This document shows, one piece after another, positions 6,746 to 13,587 of a stretch of DNA of 14,322 nt (positions are counted from its first letter, which is position 1; each line of letters opens with the position of its first letter). Source of the DNA: X23 sp050251575 (GTDB lineage Bacteria > Bacillota > Clostridia > SK-Y3); assembly GCA_050251575.1 (NCBI GenBank), contig JBFWMP010000062.1:1-14322 (forward strand). The letters run 5' to 3'. The position numbers were made by a program, and so were the translations under genes. The notes under the pieces were generated by a model. It made no database searches. It was not told where the DNA came from and saw nothing but the letters and a program-made list of their open reading frames with translations.

Positions 6746-8047
6746 ATGAATACACTTATTAAAAATGCAGCCATTGTGACTATGGAAAATGAAGATAAAA
6801 TCATTCAAAATGGATATATCACTATTGTTGATGATAAAATCACTTATGTGGGTGAGCAACTACCTAAAGATTTCTTGCCGCAGGTAATTATTGAAGGGAA
6901 AGGTAGAGTAGTTTTACCGGGATTAATAAATGCTCATACGCATACACCCATGGTTTTACTCAGAAGCTATGCGGATGATCTTCCTTTGCAGGAATGGTTA
7001 TTTGATAGAATTTTTCCCATTGAAGATCAGCTTGCCGAAGAAGATATCTATTGGGCGTCTATGCTTGGTATCATGGAAATGATCAGATCTGGTGTTACCT
7101 GTTTCGCCGATATGTATTATTATATGAATAAAGTTGCAACTGCAGTAAGCAAGGCAGGGATACGTGCAAATCTATCTAGAGGATTGCAGTGCTTTGATTC
7201 TGATTTTGATGCTACTGAAGACAAAAGACTGCTTGAAAATGAGCAATTGTTCAAGGATTGGGATGGAGAATGTGATGGCAGAATTAAAGTATATTTGGGA
7301 CCACATTCAGTTTATACCTGTGTACCGGATTATCTGGAAGATGTAACCCAATTGGCTCATAAGCTGGGGACAGGTATCCACACACATTTATCTGAAACAT
7401 TAAAAGAAAATCAGGAATGTATCGAGAAGTATGGAAAAACACCTATACGACATATGTATGATCTGGGGTTATTTAAGAAAAATACTCTTGCAGCACATTG
7501 TGTTCATATATCCGAAGAAGACATGGATATTTTAGCAGAGAATAATGTGAGTGTAGTATACAATCCAGGAAGCAATCTTAAACTTGGAAGTGGTATTGCA
7601 CCTATCAAGCGTATGATGGACAAAGGAATCAATATTGCATTAGGGACTGATGGTGCATCCAGTAATAACAATTTGAATATGTTTGAAGAGATTCAACTTG
7701 CAGCGCTTATTAGTAAAGGAGTAGAACGAGAACCTACGCTTATTAATGCATATCAGGCGTTGAAAATGGCTACCGTGAATGCTTCTGCAGCGTTAGCTTT
7801 AAGCAAAGATGTAGGAATGATAAAAGTTGGTATGAAGGCAGACTTGACGATTATAAACACCAATAAGCCTCATTTTTATCCGATGAATAATATTGTTGCA
7901 AATCTCTCGTATTCTGCACAGGCAGGGGATGTTGAAACAGTGTTAATTGATGGTAAGATTGTGATGGAAAAAGGTGAATTTAAGACAGTGGATTACGAAG
8001 AAGTGATATATAATATCAATAAGATAAGTCAAAGATTATTTAAATAA
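6746..8047 (+). CDS. mtaD: Amidohydrolase, 5-methylthioadenosine/S-adenosylhomocysteine deaminase type
   Basis: This is a 433-residue metal-dependent deaminase of the TrzN/AtzA-like branch of the amidohydrolase superfamily. Members deaminate S-adenosylhomocysteine, methylthioadenosine or adenosine to the inosyl compounds in the cytosol. With the start at 6746 (MNTLIKNAAIVTM, the usual family N-terminus) the metal ligands are H64 and H66 (NAHTHTPM), H214 (THLSE, with E217 as the likely catalytic acid/base) and D302 (GTDGASSNNNLNMFEE). LGPHSVYTC and AAHCVH (248-254) are also present and typical of this group. An ATG at 6722 would add eight residues but lies in a hairpin loop. The gene has its own promoter and ends inside a shared terminator. 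The substrate within this family cannot be fixed by eye, and mtaD is the common annotation. Confidence 0.9.
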   Translation: MNTLIKNAAIVTMENEDKIIQNGYITIVDDKITYVGEQLPKDFLPQVIIEGKGRVVLPGLINAHTHTPMVLLRSYADDLPLQEWLFDRIFPIEDQLAEEDIYWASMLGIMEMIRSGVTCFADMYYYMNKVATAVSKAGIRANLSRGLQCFDSDFDATEDKRLLENEQLFKDWDGECDGRIKVYLGPHSVYTCVPDYLEDVTQLAHKLGTGIHTHLSETLKENQECIEKYGKTPIRHMYDLGLFKKNTLAAHCVHISEEDMDILAENNVSVVYNPGSNLKLGSGIAPIKRMMDKGINIALGTDGASSNNNLNMFEEIQLAALISKGVEREPTLINAYQALKMATVNASAALALSKDVGMIKVGMKADLTIINTNKPHFYPMNNIVANLSYSAQAGDVETVLIDGKIVMEKGEFKTVDYEEVIYNINKISQRLFK

Positions 8048-8087
8048 ATAGAAAGCAGCGGCATCTGCCGCTGCTTTCTATTTATTT
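8042..8087. terminator. Bidirectional terminator between convergent genes
   Basis: This is a 22-bp perfect inverted repeat centred at 8064-8065: an A/T-rich outer part and a G/C-rich core, GCAGCGGCA/TGCCGCTGC. The A/T outer arms supply a T-rich end in both directions. The stop codons of both flanking genes (8045-8047 on +, 8082-8084 on -) lie inside the stem. Confidence 0.9.
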
Positions 8088-9476
8088 TGCCAATTCATAA
8101 ATCGCTCTTGCGAATATTTTAGCATTTTTAATTAGAGAATCGATTGAAATATACTCATCTTTCTCATGAGCCAGCTCGGGCTCACCGGGGAAAGATGCAC
8201 CAAAAGCTACTGCATTTTCAAACGCGCGAGCATAGGTGCCGCCACCGATAGAGAGTGGTTCAGAAGCATCGCCGGTAACCTCTCGATAAACCTTGATAAG
8301 TTTCTGCACCAAAGGATGATCTTTTGATACAAGTAAAGGAGCTTGGTCGTCTATCTTTTCCATATTTAACTTATAAGGCTGAAGTGCGTTAAAAATTTTT
8401 TTACTTATCTCTTCTTCTGTAAATGTAACAGGATAGCGGATATTGGTAACTGTCTCGCCATAATTTGAATCAACATCGAGTAACCCTATATTAAAAGTCA
8501 GTCTTCCTGATATTTTATCTTCCAAGGAGCATCCCACAGATTTTCCGTTTGTCTCCATCCCAATGCAGTCATAATAGAACTTAATGAAGGGATTCTCATT
8601 CCCCACAGATTTCATACACTCATGCAAAATGACCATTAACTGTGAAATGGCATTAATGCCTTTGTCAGGAGTGCTGCCATGGGATGATTTTCCGTGTGAC
8701 TTAAGTATCACAGACTTTCCTTCGAGAGATAGCTCTATATTCAATTGTTTGGATTCAATATGCTGCTTTAAGCTATTTATAACATCTTCTATTAGTGATA
8801 AGGGCAGTTCAATTTGTGCTTCGCAGAAATCAGGAACCATATTAGGTCTGTGTCCGCCTTTGATTTTAATGATTCTAAAGGCAGGATCTGAATCGTGAAA
8901 TGACATGGAAAGTTTATAATTTACAATCCCTTTTTCTGCATGTATTACAGGATAATCTCCATCGGGTGTAAAAGCATAATGGGGAATTTCTTCGGTCTGC
9001 TTATAGCGTTGAATGCATCCCCAGCCACTTTCTTCGTCCAGTCCTAATATAAGGCGTATCCTTTTGCCAAGCTTTATACCGCTGTCTTTTACCGCTTTCA
9101 TCGCATATAATGCCGCTACAGCAGGACCTTTATCATCAATCGCACCTCTTCCATATATTCTGTTATCGTGAATTTCTGCCGCGTAAGGCGGGTAAGTCCA
9201 TCCGGTTCCTTCCGGCACAACATCTAGGTGTGCAAGTATTCCTACTAATTCATCACCTTCACCAAATTCAATATATCCAATGTATCCATCGATATTTTTC
9301 GTTTTAAAACCCATTGAACGTCCTAATTCAAGCATATATTCCAATGCCTCATGAACATCCTTCCCGAAAGGTTTGCCCGGCATTGCTTCTTTTTCTATAC
9401 TAGGGATACGTATAATTTCCTGGGTAGAACTAATAATTTTATCACGTATCTTGTCAATATAACTGTCGAAATTCAT
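8082..9476 (-). CDS. pepV: PepV-like M20 family dipeptidase
   Basis: This 464-residue zinc metallopeptidase belongs to the PepV/Sapep group of family M20, cytosolic dipeptidases that finish the breakdown of imported or internal peptides. Visible catalytic and zinc residues fit the family: H83 and D85 (AHLDVVP), D115 or D114 (GAIDDKGP), E148-E149 (LDEESGWG), D172 (FTPDGDYPV) and H437 near the end (GEPELAHEKDE). The segment GGGTYARAFENAVAFG just before that is characteristic of PepV. The lid domain lies between roughly residues 185 and 390. An AAAGGAG site precedes the ATG by 10 bp. Length and motifs are normal, and the gene appears intact and single. It converges on the deaminase gene and diverges from the Nudix gene. 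Confidence 0.92.
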   Translation of the reverse strand: MNFDSYIDKIRDKIISSTQEIIRIPSIEKEAMPGKPFGKDVHEALEYMLELGRSMGFKTKNIDGYIGYIEFGEGDELVGILAHLDVVPEGTGWTYPPYAAEIHDNRIYGRGAIDDKGPAVAALYAMKAVKDSGIKLGKRIRLILGLDEESGWGCIQRYKQTEEIPHYAFTPDGDYPVIHAEKGIVNYKLSMSFHDSDPAFRIIKIKGGHRPNMVPDFCEAQIELPLSLIEDVINSLKQHIESKQLNIELSLEGKSVILKSHGKSSHGSTPDKGINAISQLMVILHECMKSVGNENPFIKFYYDCIGMETNGKSVGCSLEDKISGRLTFNIGLLDVDSNYGETVTNIRYPVTFTEEEISKKIFNALQPYKLNMEKIDDQAPLLVSKDHPLVQKLIKVYREVTGDASEPLSIGGGTYARAFENAVAFGASFPGEPELAHEKDEYISIDSLIKNAKIFARAIYELAK

Positions 9477-9556
9477 TGCGTCACGACTCCTTTTTAGTAA
9501 CTAAATTAATGCGCTACAGTATACAGGCTACATTGACAGCATACAGAAGCTACACC

Positions 9557-9591
9557 GTGAATTGTGAACCGTAAACTGTGAACAATGAACA
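9557..9591. repeat. Five degenerate 7-bp tandem repeats
   Basis: Successive units are GTGAATT, GTGAACC, GTAAACT, GTGAACA and ATGAACA. They lie in the spacer between the divergent dipeptidase and Nudix genes, upstream of both. The period is exact and the variation is mostly in the last two bases of each unit. Confidence 0.6.
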
Positions 9592-9616
9592 GCTACTATA
9601 TATTTTATTCTTTTTT

Positions 9617-9648
9617 TGCTGGATAATGCAATAGATTCAAGATATAAT
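9617..9648 (+). promoter_or_regulatory. Weak promoter candidate for the Nudix gene
   Basis: A perfect TATAAT lies at 9643-9648, 37 bp before the start codon. The best -35 match, TTGCTG (9617-9622), is 20 bp away, which is longer than optimal, so either the promoter is weak or the -35 is poorly conserved. Confidence 0.35.
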
Positions 9649-9685
9649 ATTTGATAAGAATATTATATGGAGGCAAATAATAGTT

Positions 9686-10222
9686 ATGATGGACTTTACA
9701 GAAAAGACAATAAAAAGTGAAAAGATTTTCTCGGGTAAGATTTTGAATTTAAGAGTAGATACTGTAGAGCTTCCTAATGGGAATGTCTCAACACGTGAAA
9801 TCGTGGAACACGCCGGAGGAGTGGGTATCATTCCTGTTACGAATAATATGGAAGTGATTATGGTTAAACAATTCCGCAAGCCTATTGAAGATATTTGTCT
9901 TGAGATTCCTGCCGGAAAATTGAAAGAAGGGGAGGATCCTCTTCAGTGTGGAGTTCGTGAGCTGGAAGAAGAAACAGGATATAAAGCGCATAATATACAA
10001 TCCCTTGGGTCATTTTACCCAACGCCTGCTTTTACTAACGAGGTCTTATACCTATATATGGCTACAGGTCTTTGTAAGGGACAAGTAAAACTTGATGAGG
10101 ATGAATTCGTGGAAACTGAAATAATTCCATTGGCTAAGTTAGTTGATATGGTGATGCAGGGAGAAGTAAAAGATGCTAAAAGTATTATTGCGATACTAAA
10201 GGCTTCACAATTATTGAAGTAA
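9686..10222 (+). CDS. nudF: Nudix hydrolase, ADP-ribose pyrophosphatase type
   Basis: This 178-residue enzyme is expected to split ADP-ribose into AMP and ribose 5-phosphate, clearing a reactive nucleotide sugar from the cytosol. The Nudix box is exact: G77-x5-E83-x7-R91-E92-L-x-E95-E96-x-G98-Y99. The preceding KQFRKPIEDICLEIPAGK and the following SFYPTPAFTNEVLYLYMA are the segments that mark the ADP-ribose subgroup (dimer-forming N-terminal strand region, and the proline-containing loop 15-20 residues after the box). A GGAGG site at 9669-9673 precedes the ATG; a second ATG follows directly at 9689 and could be used instead. The gene is complete and probably forms a short unit with the next gene, subject to the hairpin between them. 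Confidence 0.93.
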   Translation: MMDFTEKTIKSEKIFSGKILNLRVDTVELPNGNVSTREIVEHAGGVGIIPVTNNMEVIMVKQFRKPIEDICLEIPAGKLKEGEDPLQCGVRELEEETGYKAHNIQSLGSFYPTPAFTNEVLYLYMATGLCKGQVKLDEDEFVETEIIPLAKLVDMVMQGEVKDAKSIIAILKASQLLK

Positions 10223-10232
10223 CATAAATAAT

Positions 10233-10269
10233 ACCTTCCTCATATGATGGTGTAGGGAGGTGTTTTTTT
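10233..10269 (+). terminator. Terminator-like hairpin that also covers a ribosome site
   Basis: ACCTTCCT (10233-10240) pairs with AGGGAGGT (10254-10261, one G-T pair) around a 13-nt loop, followed by G and a T7 tract (10263-10269). This fits a modest intrinsic terminator for the Nudix gene. The right arm is also the GGGAGG ribosome site of the next gene, whose ATG starts directly after the T run, so the fold would both stop transcription and hide the ribosome site. Confidence 0.55.
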
Positions 10270-10713
10270 ATGTATTGTTATACAATGTTAACTGACACGA
10301 TGTGTGTAATAAGAGAGTTAGATATGTGGACGGAAATTTCCAAGGAGCATCCTATATTTCTTAAAAATGTAGCAAAACTAAGCAACATTAATTTGCCTAA
10401 TGATTTGGTAGCAAGTTTGGACAAAGTAAATGAACAATTTGAATCACTGCATAGGACAGTAAAGCAATTGATGGCTCAGCAGCCATATGGAGGAATGGGA
10501 TGGATGCCTAATCCTCAAATGATGCAGGTTCGCGCCCTTGTAGAGACTTTTTTGCAGTATGATATGAACTTTATTAATGTCTTAAGGCAGGTACAGAATC
10601 ACGGAAAAGAAAATGCGGTATGGCAGACACTTGTCGGACATATTACTCAGGAGCAAGAGTATATGTACCGTTTATTCACCGGCTTAAGAAATCAGATGTA
10701 TGGAATGAGATAG
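10270..10713 (+). CDS. Small helical protein, possibly DUF2935-like
   Basis: This is a 147-residue protein of unknown function. The GGGAGG site at 10255-10260 fixes the start. It is predicted mostly helical. Two antiparallel-type segments show a loose repeat: LDMWTEISKEHPIFLKNVAKL near residues 17-37 and HITQEQEYMYRLFTGL near the end. They are separated by a Met/Gly/Pro-rich linker (QPYGGMGWMPNPQMMQ, about 75-90). The E..W..I..EH..FL pattern recalls DUF2935, a clostridial/bacillar family of metal-binding-like four-helix bundles linked to spores in some genomes, but this protein is about half the usual length. That link is tentative. No signal peptide or membrane segment is visible. Its expression may be set by the hairpin upstream. 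Confidence 0.75.
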   Translation: MYCYTMLTDTMCVIRELDMWTEISKEHPIFLKNVAKLSNINLPNDLVASLDKVNEQFESLHRTVKQLMAQQPYGGMGWMPNPQMMQVRALVETFLQYDMNFINVLRQVQNHGKENAVWQTLVGHITQEQEYMYRLFTGLRNQMYGMR

Positions 10714-10714
10714 T

Positions 10715-10771
10715 AGAAGCAGGAACAGGGACTTGTATGGTTTCACCAGATAAGTCCCTGTTTCTGCTTCT
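10715..10771. terminator. Long hairpin between convergent genes
   Basis: A 20-bp stem with a single G-T type mismatch joins 10715-10734 and 10752-10771 around a 17-nt loop. It begins two bases after the stop codon of the DUF2935-like gene and ends five bases before the stop codon of the opposite gene. T tracts on either side are weak, so it may act more through transcript stabilisation than classical termination. Confidence 0.65.
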
Positions 10772-10775
10772 GTGC

Positions 10776-11936
10776 TTACCTATTCCGCTGATATACAATC
10801 TCTCCGCTAATCATGGTCATCAAAACCTTAGTATTAATATCAAGCGGATACCCGTCATAAACAACGATATCGGCATCATAGCCTTCTTCCAGCTTCCCAA
10901 TTCTATCGGCGCATTCCAGTATTTCTGCTGGATTTGTAGTAATGCTTTTGATTGCATCCATTTGACTTAATCCTTCCGATACTGCAATGATAGCTACGGT
11001 TCTCAGTTGGTCTATTAAATTATACGGATGGTCTGTAATTAGTGCCATTTTAACACCTGCTTCGGCTAATTCTACTATGGTACTGTAATGTCTCCTCTTA
11101 AGCTCCATTTTTGCGCGCGGTGTAAGCATAGGACCAACAGCAACGGATATGCCTTTTTCTTTCAAATACTCTTTTACTAAATTTGCTTCTGTACCATGCT
11201 CTATCACTAACTTATGTATACCAAATTCCTCTGCTATACGTATAGCTGTCACTATATCATCCGCTCTATGTGCGTGCGCCCGTAAAGAGATTTCATTTTT
11301 CAGGACAGGGATAACCGCCTCAAGTCTAATATCACGTTCCTTTATATTACCATTTTCTTTCTGATTAAGATAGTCCTGTGCACGCATAAATAATTCTCTG
11401 ATTAAAGAAGCTGTCCCCATCCTGGTGACCGGTGCTTTGCTGTTGATGCCATATGTACTGATGGGATTCTCCCCTAAAGCTATTTTAAGGCCGATAGGAC
11501 TTCTAATAATCATTTTATCTATAAGAGCACCGTGAGTTTTAATTGCAATGCTTAAGCCTCCTACAGCATTATTGCTCCCCGGTCCGCTCATTATACTGGT
11601 GACACCGGATATAACAGCATCATGAAAAGCAATATCAAGAGGGTTTATTGCATCTATTCCTCTTAAGTGAGGAGTAACAGGATCAGAAGTTTCATTATTA
11701 TCCACACCAATTTTACCGGCAGCTTCTTCAATGATGCCTAAATGGGTATGACAATCAATCATCCCCGGGAAAATATATTTTTCCTTCAATTCTATTACAT
11801 GAAATATATTTTTATCGGTTTCTATTTTCTCATCAATACTTTTAATAGATTTCCCCTCAATCAAGATATCTCTTTTAATCGTATTTTTGTGTTTGTCGTC
11901 AATCATCAGACCATTTTTCAGCAGTATTGGTTGCAT
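10776..11936 (-). CDS. Amidohydrolase, imidazolonepropionase-like (COG1228 type)
   Basis: This 386-residue cytosolic metal hydrolase belongs to the amidohydrolase superfamily. I chose the ATG at 11936: GGGGTGAT lies just before it and the protein then starts QPILLKNGLMIDD, while the longer frame to 11966 adds ten unsupported residues. The ligands of a two-metal centre are visible: H63 and H65 (GMIDCHTHLG), K151 (GLKIALGENP, likely the bridging lysine), H221/H223 (RAHAHRADD), H247 (IEHGTE) and D302 (LITDHP). The set H-x-H, K, H, H, D with GENP is shared with imidazolonepropionase-related proteins and prolidase-like amidohydrolases of uncertain substrate. The surrounding genes do not include histidine-degradation enzymes, so true hutI function is unlikely. 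It could hydrolyse a cyclic amide or a dipeptide. Confidence 0.88.
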   Translation of the reverse strand: MQPILLKNGLMIDDKHKNTIKRDILIEGKSIKSIDEKIETDKNIFHVIELKEKYIFPGMIDCHTHLGIIEEAAGKIGVDNNETSDPVTPHLRGIDAINPLDIAFHDAVISGVTSIMSGPGSNNAVGGLSIAIKTHGALIDKMIIRSPIGLKIALGENPISTYGINSKAPVTRMGTASLIRELFMRAQDYLNQKENGNIKERDIRLEAVIPVLKNEISLRAHAHRADDIVTAIRIAEEFGIHKLVIEHGTEANLVKEYLKEKGISVAVGPMLTPRAKMELKRRHYSTIVELAEAGVKMALITDHPYNLIDQLRTVAIIAVSEGLSQMDAIKSITTNPAEILECADRIGKLEEGYDADIVVYDGYPLDINTKVLMTMISGEIVYQRNR

Positions 11937-12124
11937 ATCATCACCCCATATTAATAGTATGTGCAAGAATGGATAAAAAAATAAGGTTGGGCTAGTGCTG
12001 ATGTCCTATTGTCCTGAGTTGTGCTGAGTCCATCCCGATACATTTTCGGGAATAAAGCATCATGCAAGAGGGTGCTGAGGATGGATATGAAAAAAATACA
12101 CAAGGCTGTATAATAAAATCAGAA

Positions 12125-12224
12125 NNNNNNNNNNNNNNNNNNNNNNNNNNNNNNNNNNNNNNNNNNNNNNNNNNNNNNNNNNNNNNNNNNNNNNNNNNNN
12201 NNNNNNNNNNNNNNNNNNNNNNNN
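12125..12224. other. Assembly gap (100 N)
   Basis: This run of exactly 100 undetermined bases is the usual placeholder for a gap of unknown size. The start of the Tad-type operon, at least the 5' end of the TadE-like gene, is hidden in it. The 188 bp before the gap (11937-12124) hold no convincing gene; one small hairpin (CCCGA at 12034 with TCGGG at 12046) is visible. Confidence 0.98.
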
Positions 12225-12226
12225 GC

Positions 12227-12598
12227 AGTAAAGGACAGTCCATCGTAGAAACAGCGATGGTATTGCCGCTGCTGTTACTGATTCTTTTTTCGATATTTGA
12301 GTTTGGAAGAATATTTAATGCATATATGATTATCACAAACGCATCCAGAGAGGGAGCACGGTATGCTATTGTAGGTGCAAGTGATATAGAGATAATCAAT
12401 GTGATAGATGCCGGCACGGTTACTTTAGAAGCAGCACAGAGGCATGTATCCATTATTCCGTCAAGCACAGGCCGGACAAGAGGTGTGCAGGTATCCGTCC
12501 AAGTTGACTATGAGGTGGAAATATTTACTCCTCTTATCAGCAGCATCATTTCCAATCCATTTCCATTGAGTGCAAAATCGGTGATGAGAATGGAATAA
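12227..12598 (+). CDS. TadE-like pseudopilin (5' end lost in gap)
   Basis: The 123 visible residues begin SKGQSIVETAMVLPLLLLILFSIFEFGRIFNAYMIITNASREGARYA. That is the TadE/TadG N-terminal module: a G-Q-S/A-hydrophobic-V/I-E prepilin-like start, one membrane helix, then N/D-A-x-REGAR. In Tad systems these minor pilins are cleaved by a prepilin peptidase and help to assemble the Flp pilus at the cell surface. The rest is a short extracellular domain ending in a beta-rich part (GVQVSVQVDYEVEIF) and SAKSVMRME. Only the extreme N-terminus should be missing, because the module normally starts a few residues before KGQS. It is followed 15 bp later by the TadG-like gene, in one operon. Confidence 0.85.
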   Translation, partial: SKGQSIVETAMVLPLLLLILFSIFEFGRIFNAYMIITNASREGARYAIVGASDIEIINVIDAGTVTLEAAQRHVSIIPSSTGRTRGVQVSVQVDYEVEIFTPLISSIISNPFPLSAKSVMRME

Positions 12599-12613
12599 GA
12601 AAGAGGTAGATCA

Positions 12614-13576
12614 ATGAGATGTATCAATAATGTAATAAGATTATTTCTAAAACCGATGATCTTTATTAAAGGGATATTAAGTCAGCAGCAAGGAGCAGGA
12701 TTGATCATAGTATCGGCTGGAATGGTGGCTATTCTGGGGATGGTAGCATTGGTTACCGATGTCGGACTAACCTATATTCAGAAGCAGAAGTTATCAAATG
12801 CCGTAGATGCAGCTGTTCTGGCAGCAGTTCAGGACATTACTGTCAGTGAACAGAATGCAAAAGCCACAGCACTGGAGTATATCGAAAAGAATGGGTTTGA
12901 TGAAGAAGATGTAGTGATTACTGTTTCAAGCAGCATGCGAACTGTGCAAATAGAAGCCAAGGAGCAGGTTGATTTCTTCTTTGCCAGGATACTAGGATTT
13001 GACAATACGTTAGTGGATGCGAAAGCAAAAGCCGCAGCATTTCCGGTTACAGGGATGACAGGTGTACGGCCGTTTGCAGTTGAAGATTTTCCGTTCCAAT
13101 ATGGTGAACAGTATGTACTTAAGCACGGTGTAGAAGAAGGCTACCATGGTAATTTTGGACCGGTTGCACTAGGAGCGACAGGAGCAAGTAACTATAGAAA
13201 CAACATTAAATATGGGCATACGGGGAAGTTGAAAGTTGGAGATTGGGTTGATACGGAGACAGGAAATATGCCTAATCCTACAGAAGAAGGTGTGGATTAC
13301 TTGATGAACCAATGTAATCATGCACCAAGATGTACCATTGCGCAGTATGATGATTCGTGTGCCAGAATTATTCCTATTCCAATAGTAGATTCGCTTGATG
13401 TAGACGGCAGAAGTTCAGTCCAGGTCGTTGGCTTCGCCATGTTCTTGCTTGAAGGGACATCAGATAGTGGCGGGCATATGCAGGTAATAGGACGCTTTAT
13501 AAAAAGCATGACTACGGGTGATAGTGGTATAGGTGGCAGAGATTATGGATTGTATGCAGTAAAGCTGATAGAATAG
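12614..13576 (+). CDS. TadG-like pilus-associated protein
   Basis: This 320-residue envelope protein starts 6 bp after an AGAGGTAG ribosome site. A basic N-terminus leads to QQQGAGLIIVSAGMVAILGMVALVTDVGLTYIQKQKLSNAVDAAVLAA (24-71): one membrane helix followed by the conserved D-x-G-x-x-Y/F ... K-L-x-N-A-x-D-A-A-x-L-A-A pattern of TadG-like proteins (Flp pilus assembly, DUF2134 region). Residues 75-145 look like a small alpha/beta domain (ALEYIEKNGFDEEDVVITV..). The C-terminal half is extracellular, with three cysteines (234, 240, 249) in NQCNHAPRCTIAQYDDSC, possibly forming a disulfide or binding metal, then RIIPIPIVDSLDVDGRSSVQVVGFAMFLLE. It lacks the long von Willebrand-type domain found in some TadG proteins. 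It lies between the tadE-like and cpaB-like genes. Confidence 0.85.
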   Translation: MRCINNVIRLFLKPMIFIKGILSQQQGAGLIIVSAGMVAILGMVALVTDVGLTYIQKQKLSNAVDAAVLAAVQDITVSEQNAKATALEYIEKNGFDEEDVVITVSSSMRTVQIEAKEQVDFFFARILGFDNTLVDAKAKAAAFPVTGMTGVRPFAVEDFPFQYGEQYVLKHGVEEGYHGNFGPVALGATGASNYRNNIKYGHTGKLKVGDWVDTETGNMPNPTEEGVDYLMNQCNHAPRCTIAQYDDSCARIIPIPIVDSLDVDGRSSVQVVGFAMFLLEGTSDSGGHMQVIGRFIKSMTTGDSGIGGRDYGLYAVKLIE

Positions 13577-13587
13577 GAGGAATTTCA

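Noticed and set aside
9557..9591. Possible CRISPR-like array
   Set aside because: Units are 7 bp with no spacers; it is a simple tandem repeat.
12000..12085. Possible riboswitch before the Tad genes
   Set aside because: There is a small CCCGA/TCGGG hairpin but no match to a c-di-GMP or other class that I can recognise.
11992..12468. Frames running through the N stretch on both strands
   Set aside because: Their continuity depends on undetermined bases; only the part after 12226 on the plus strand shows real protein features.
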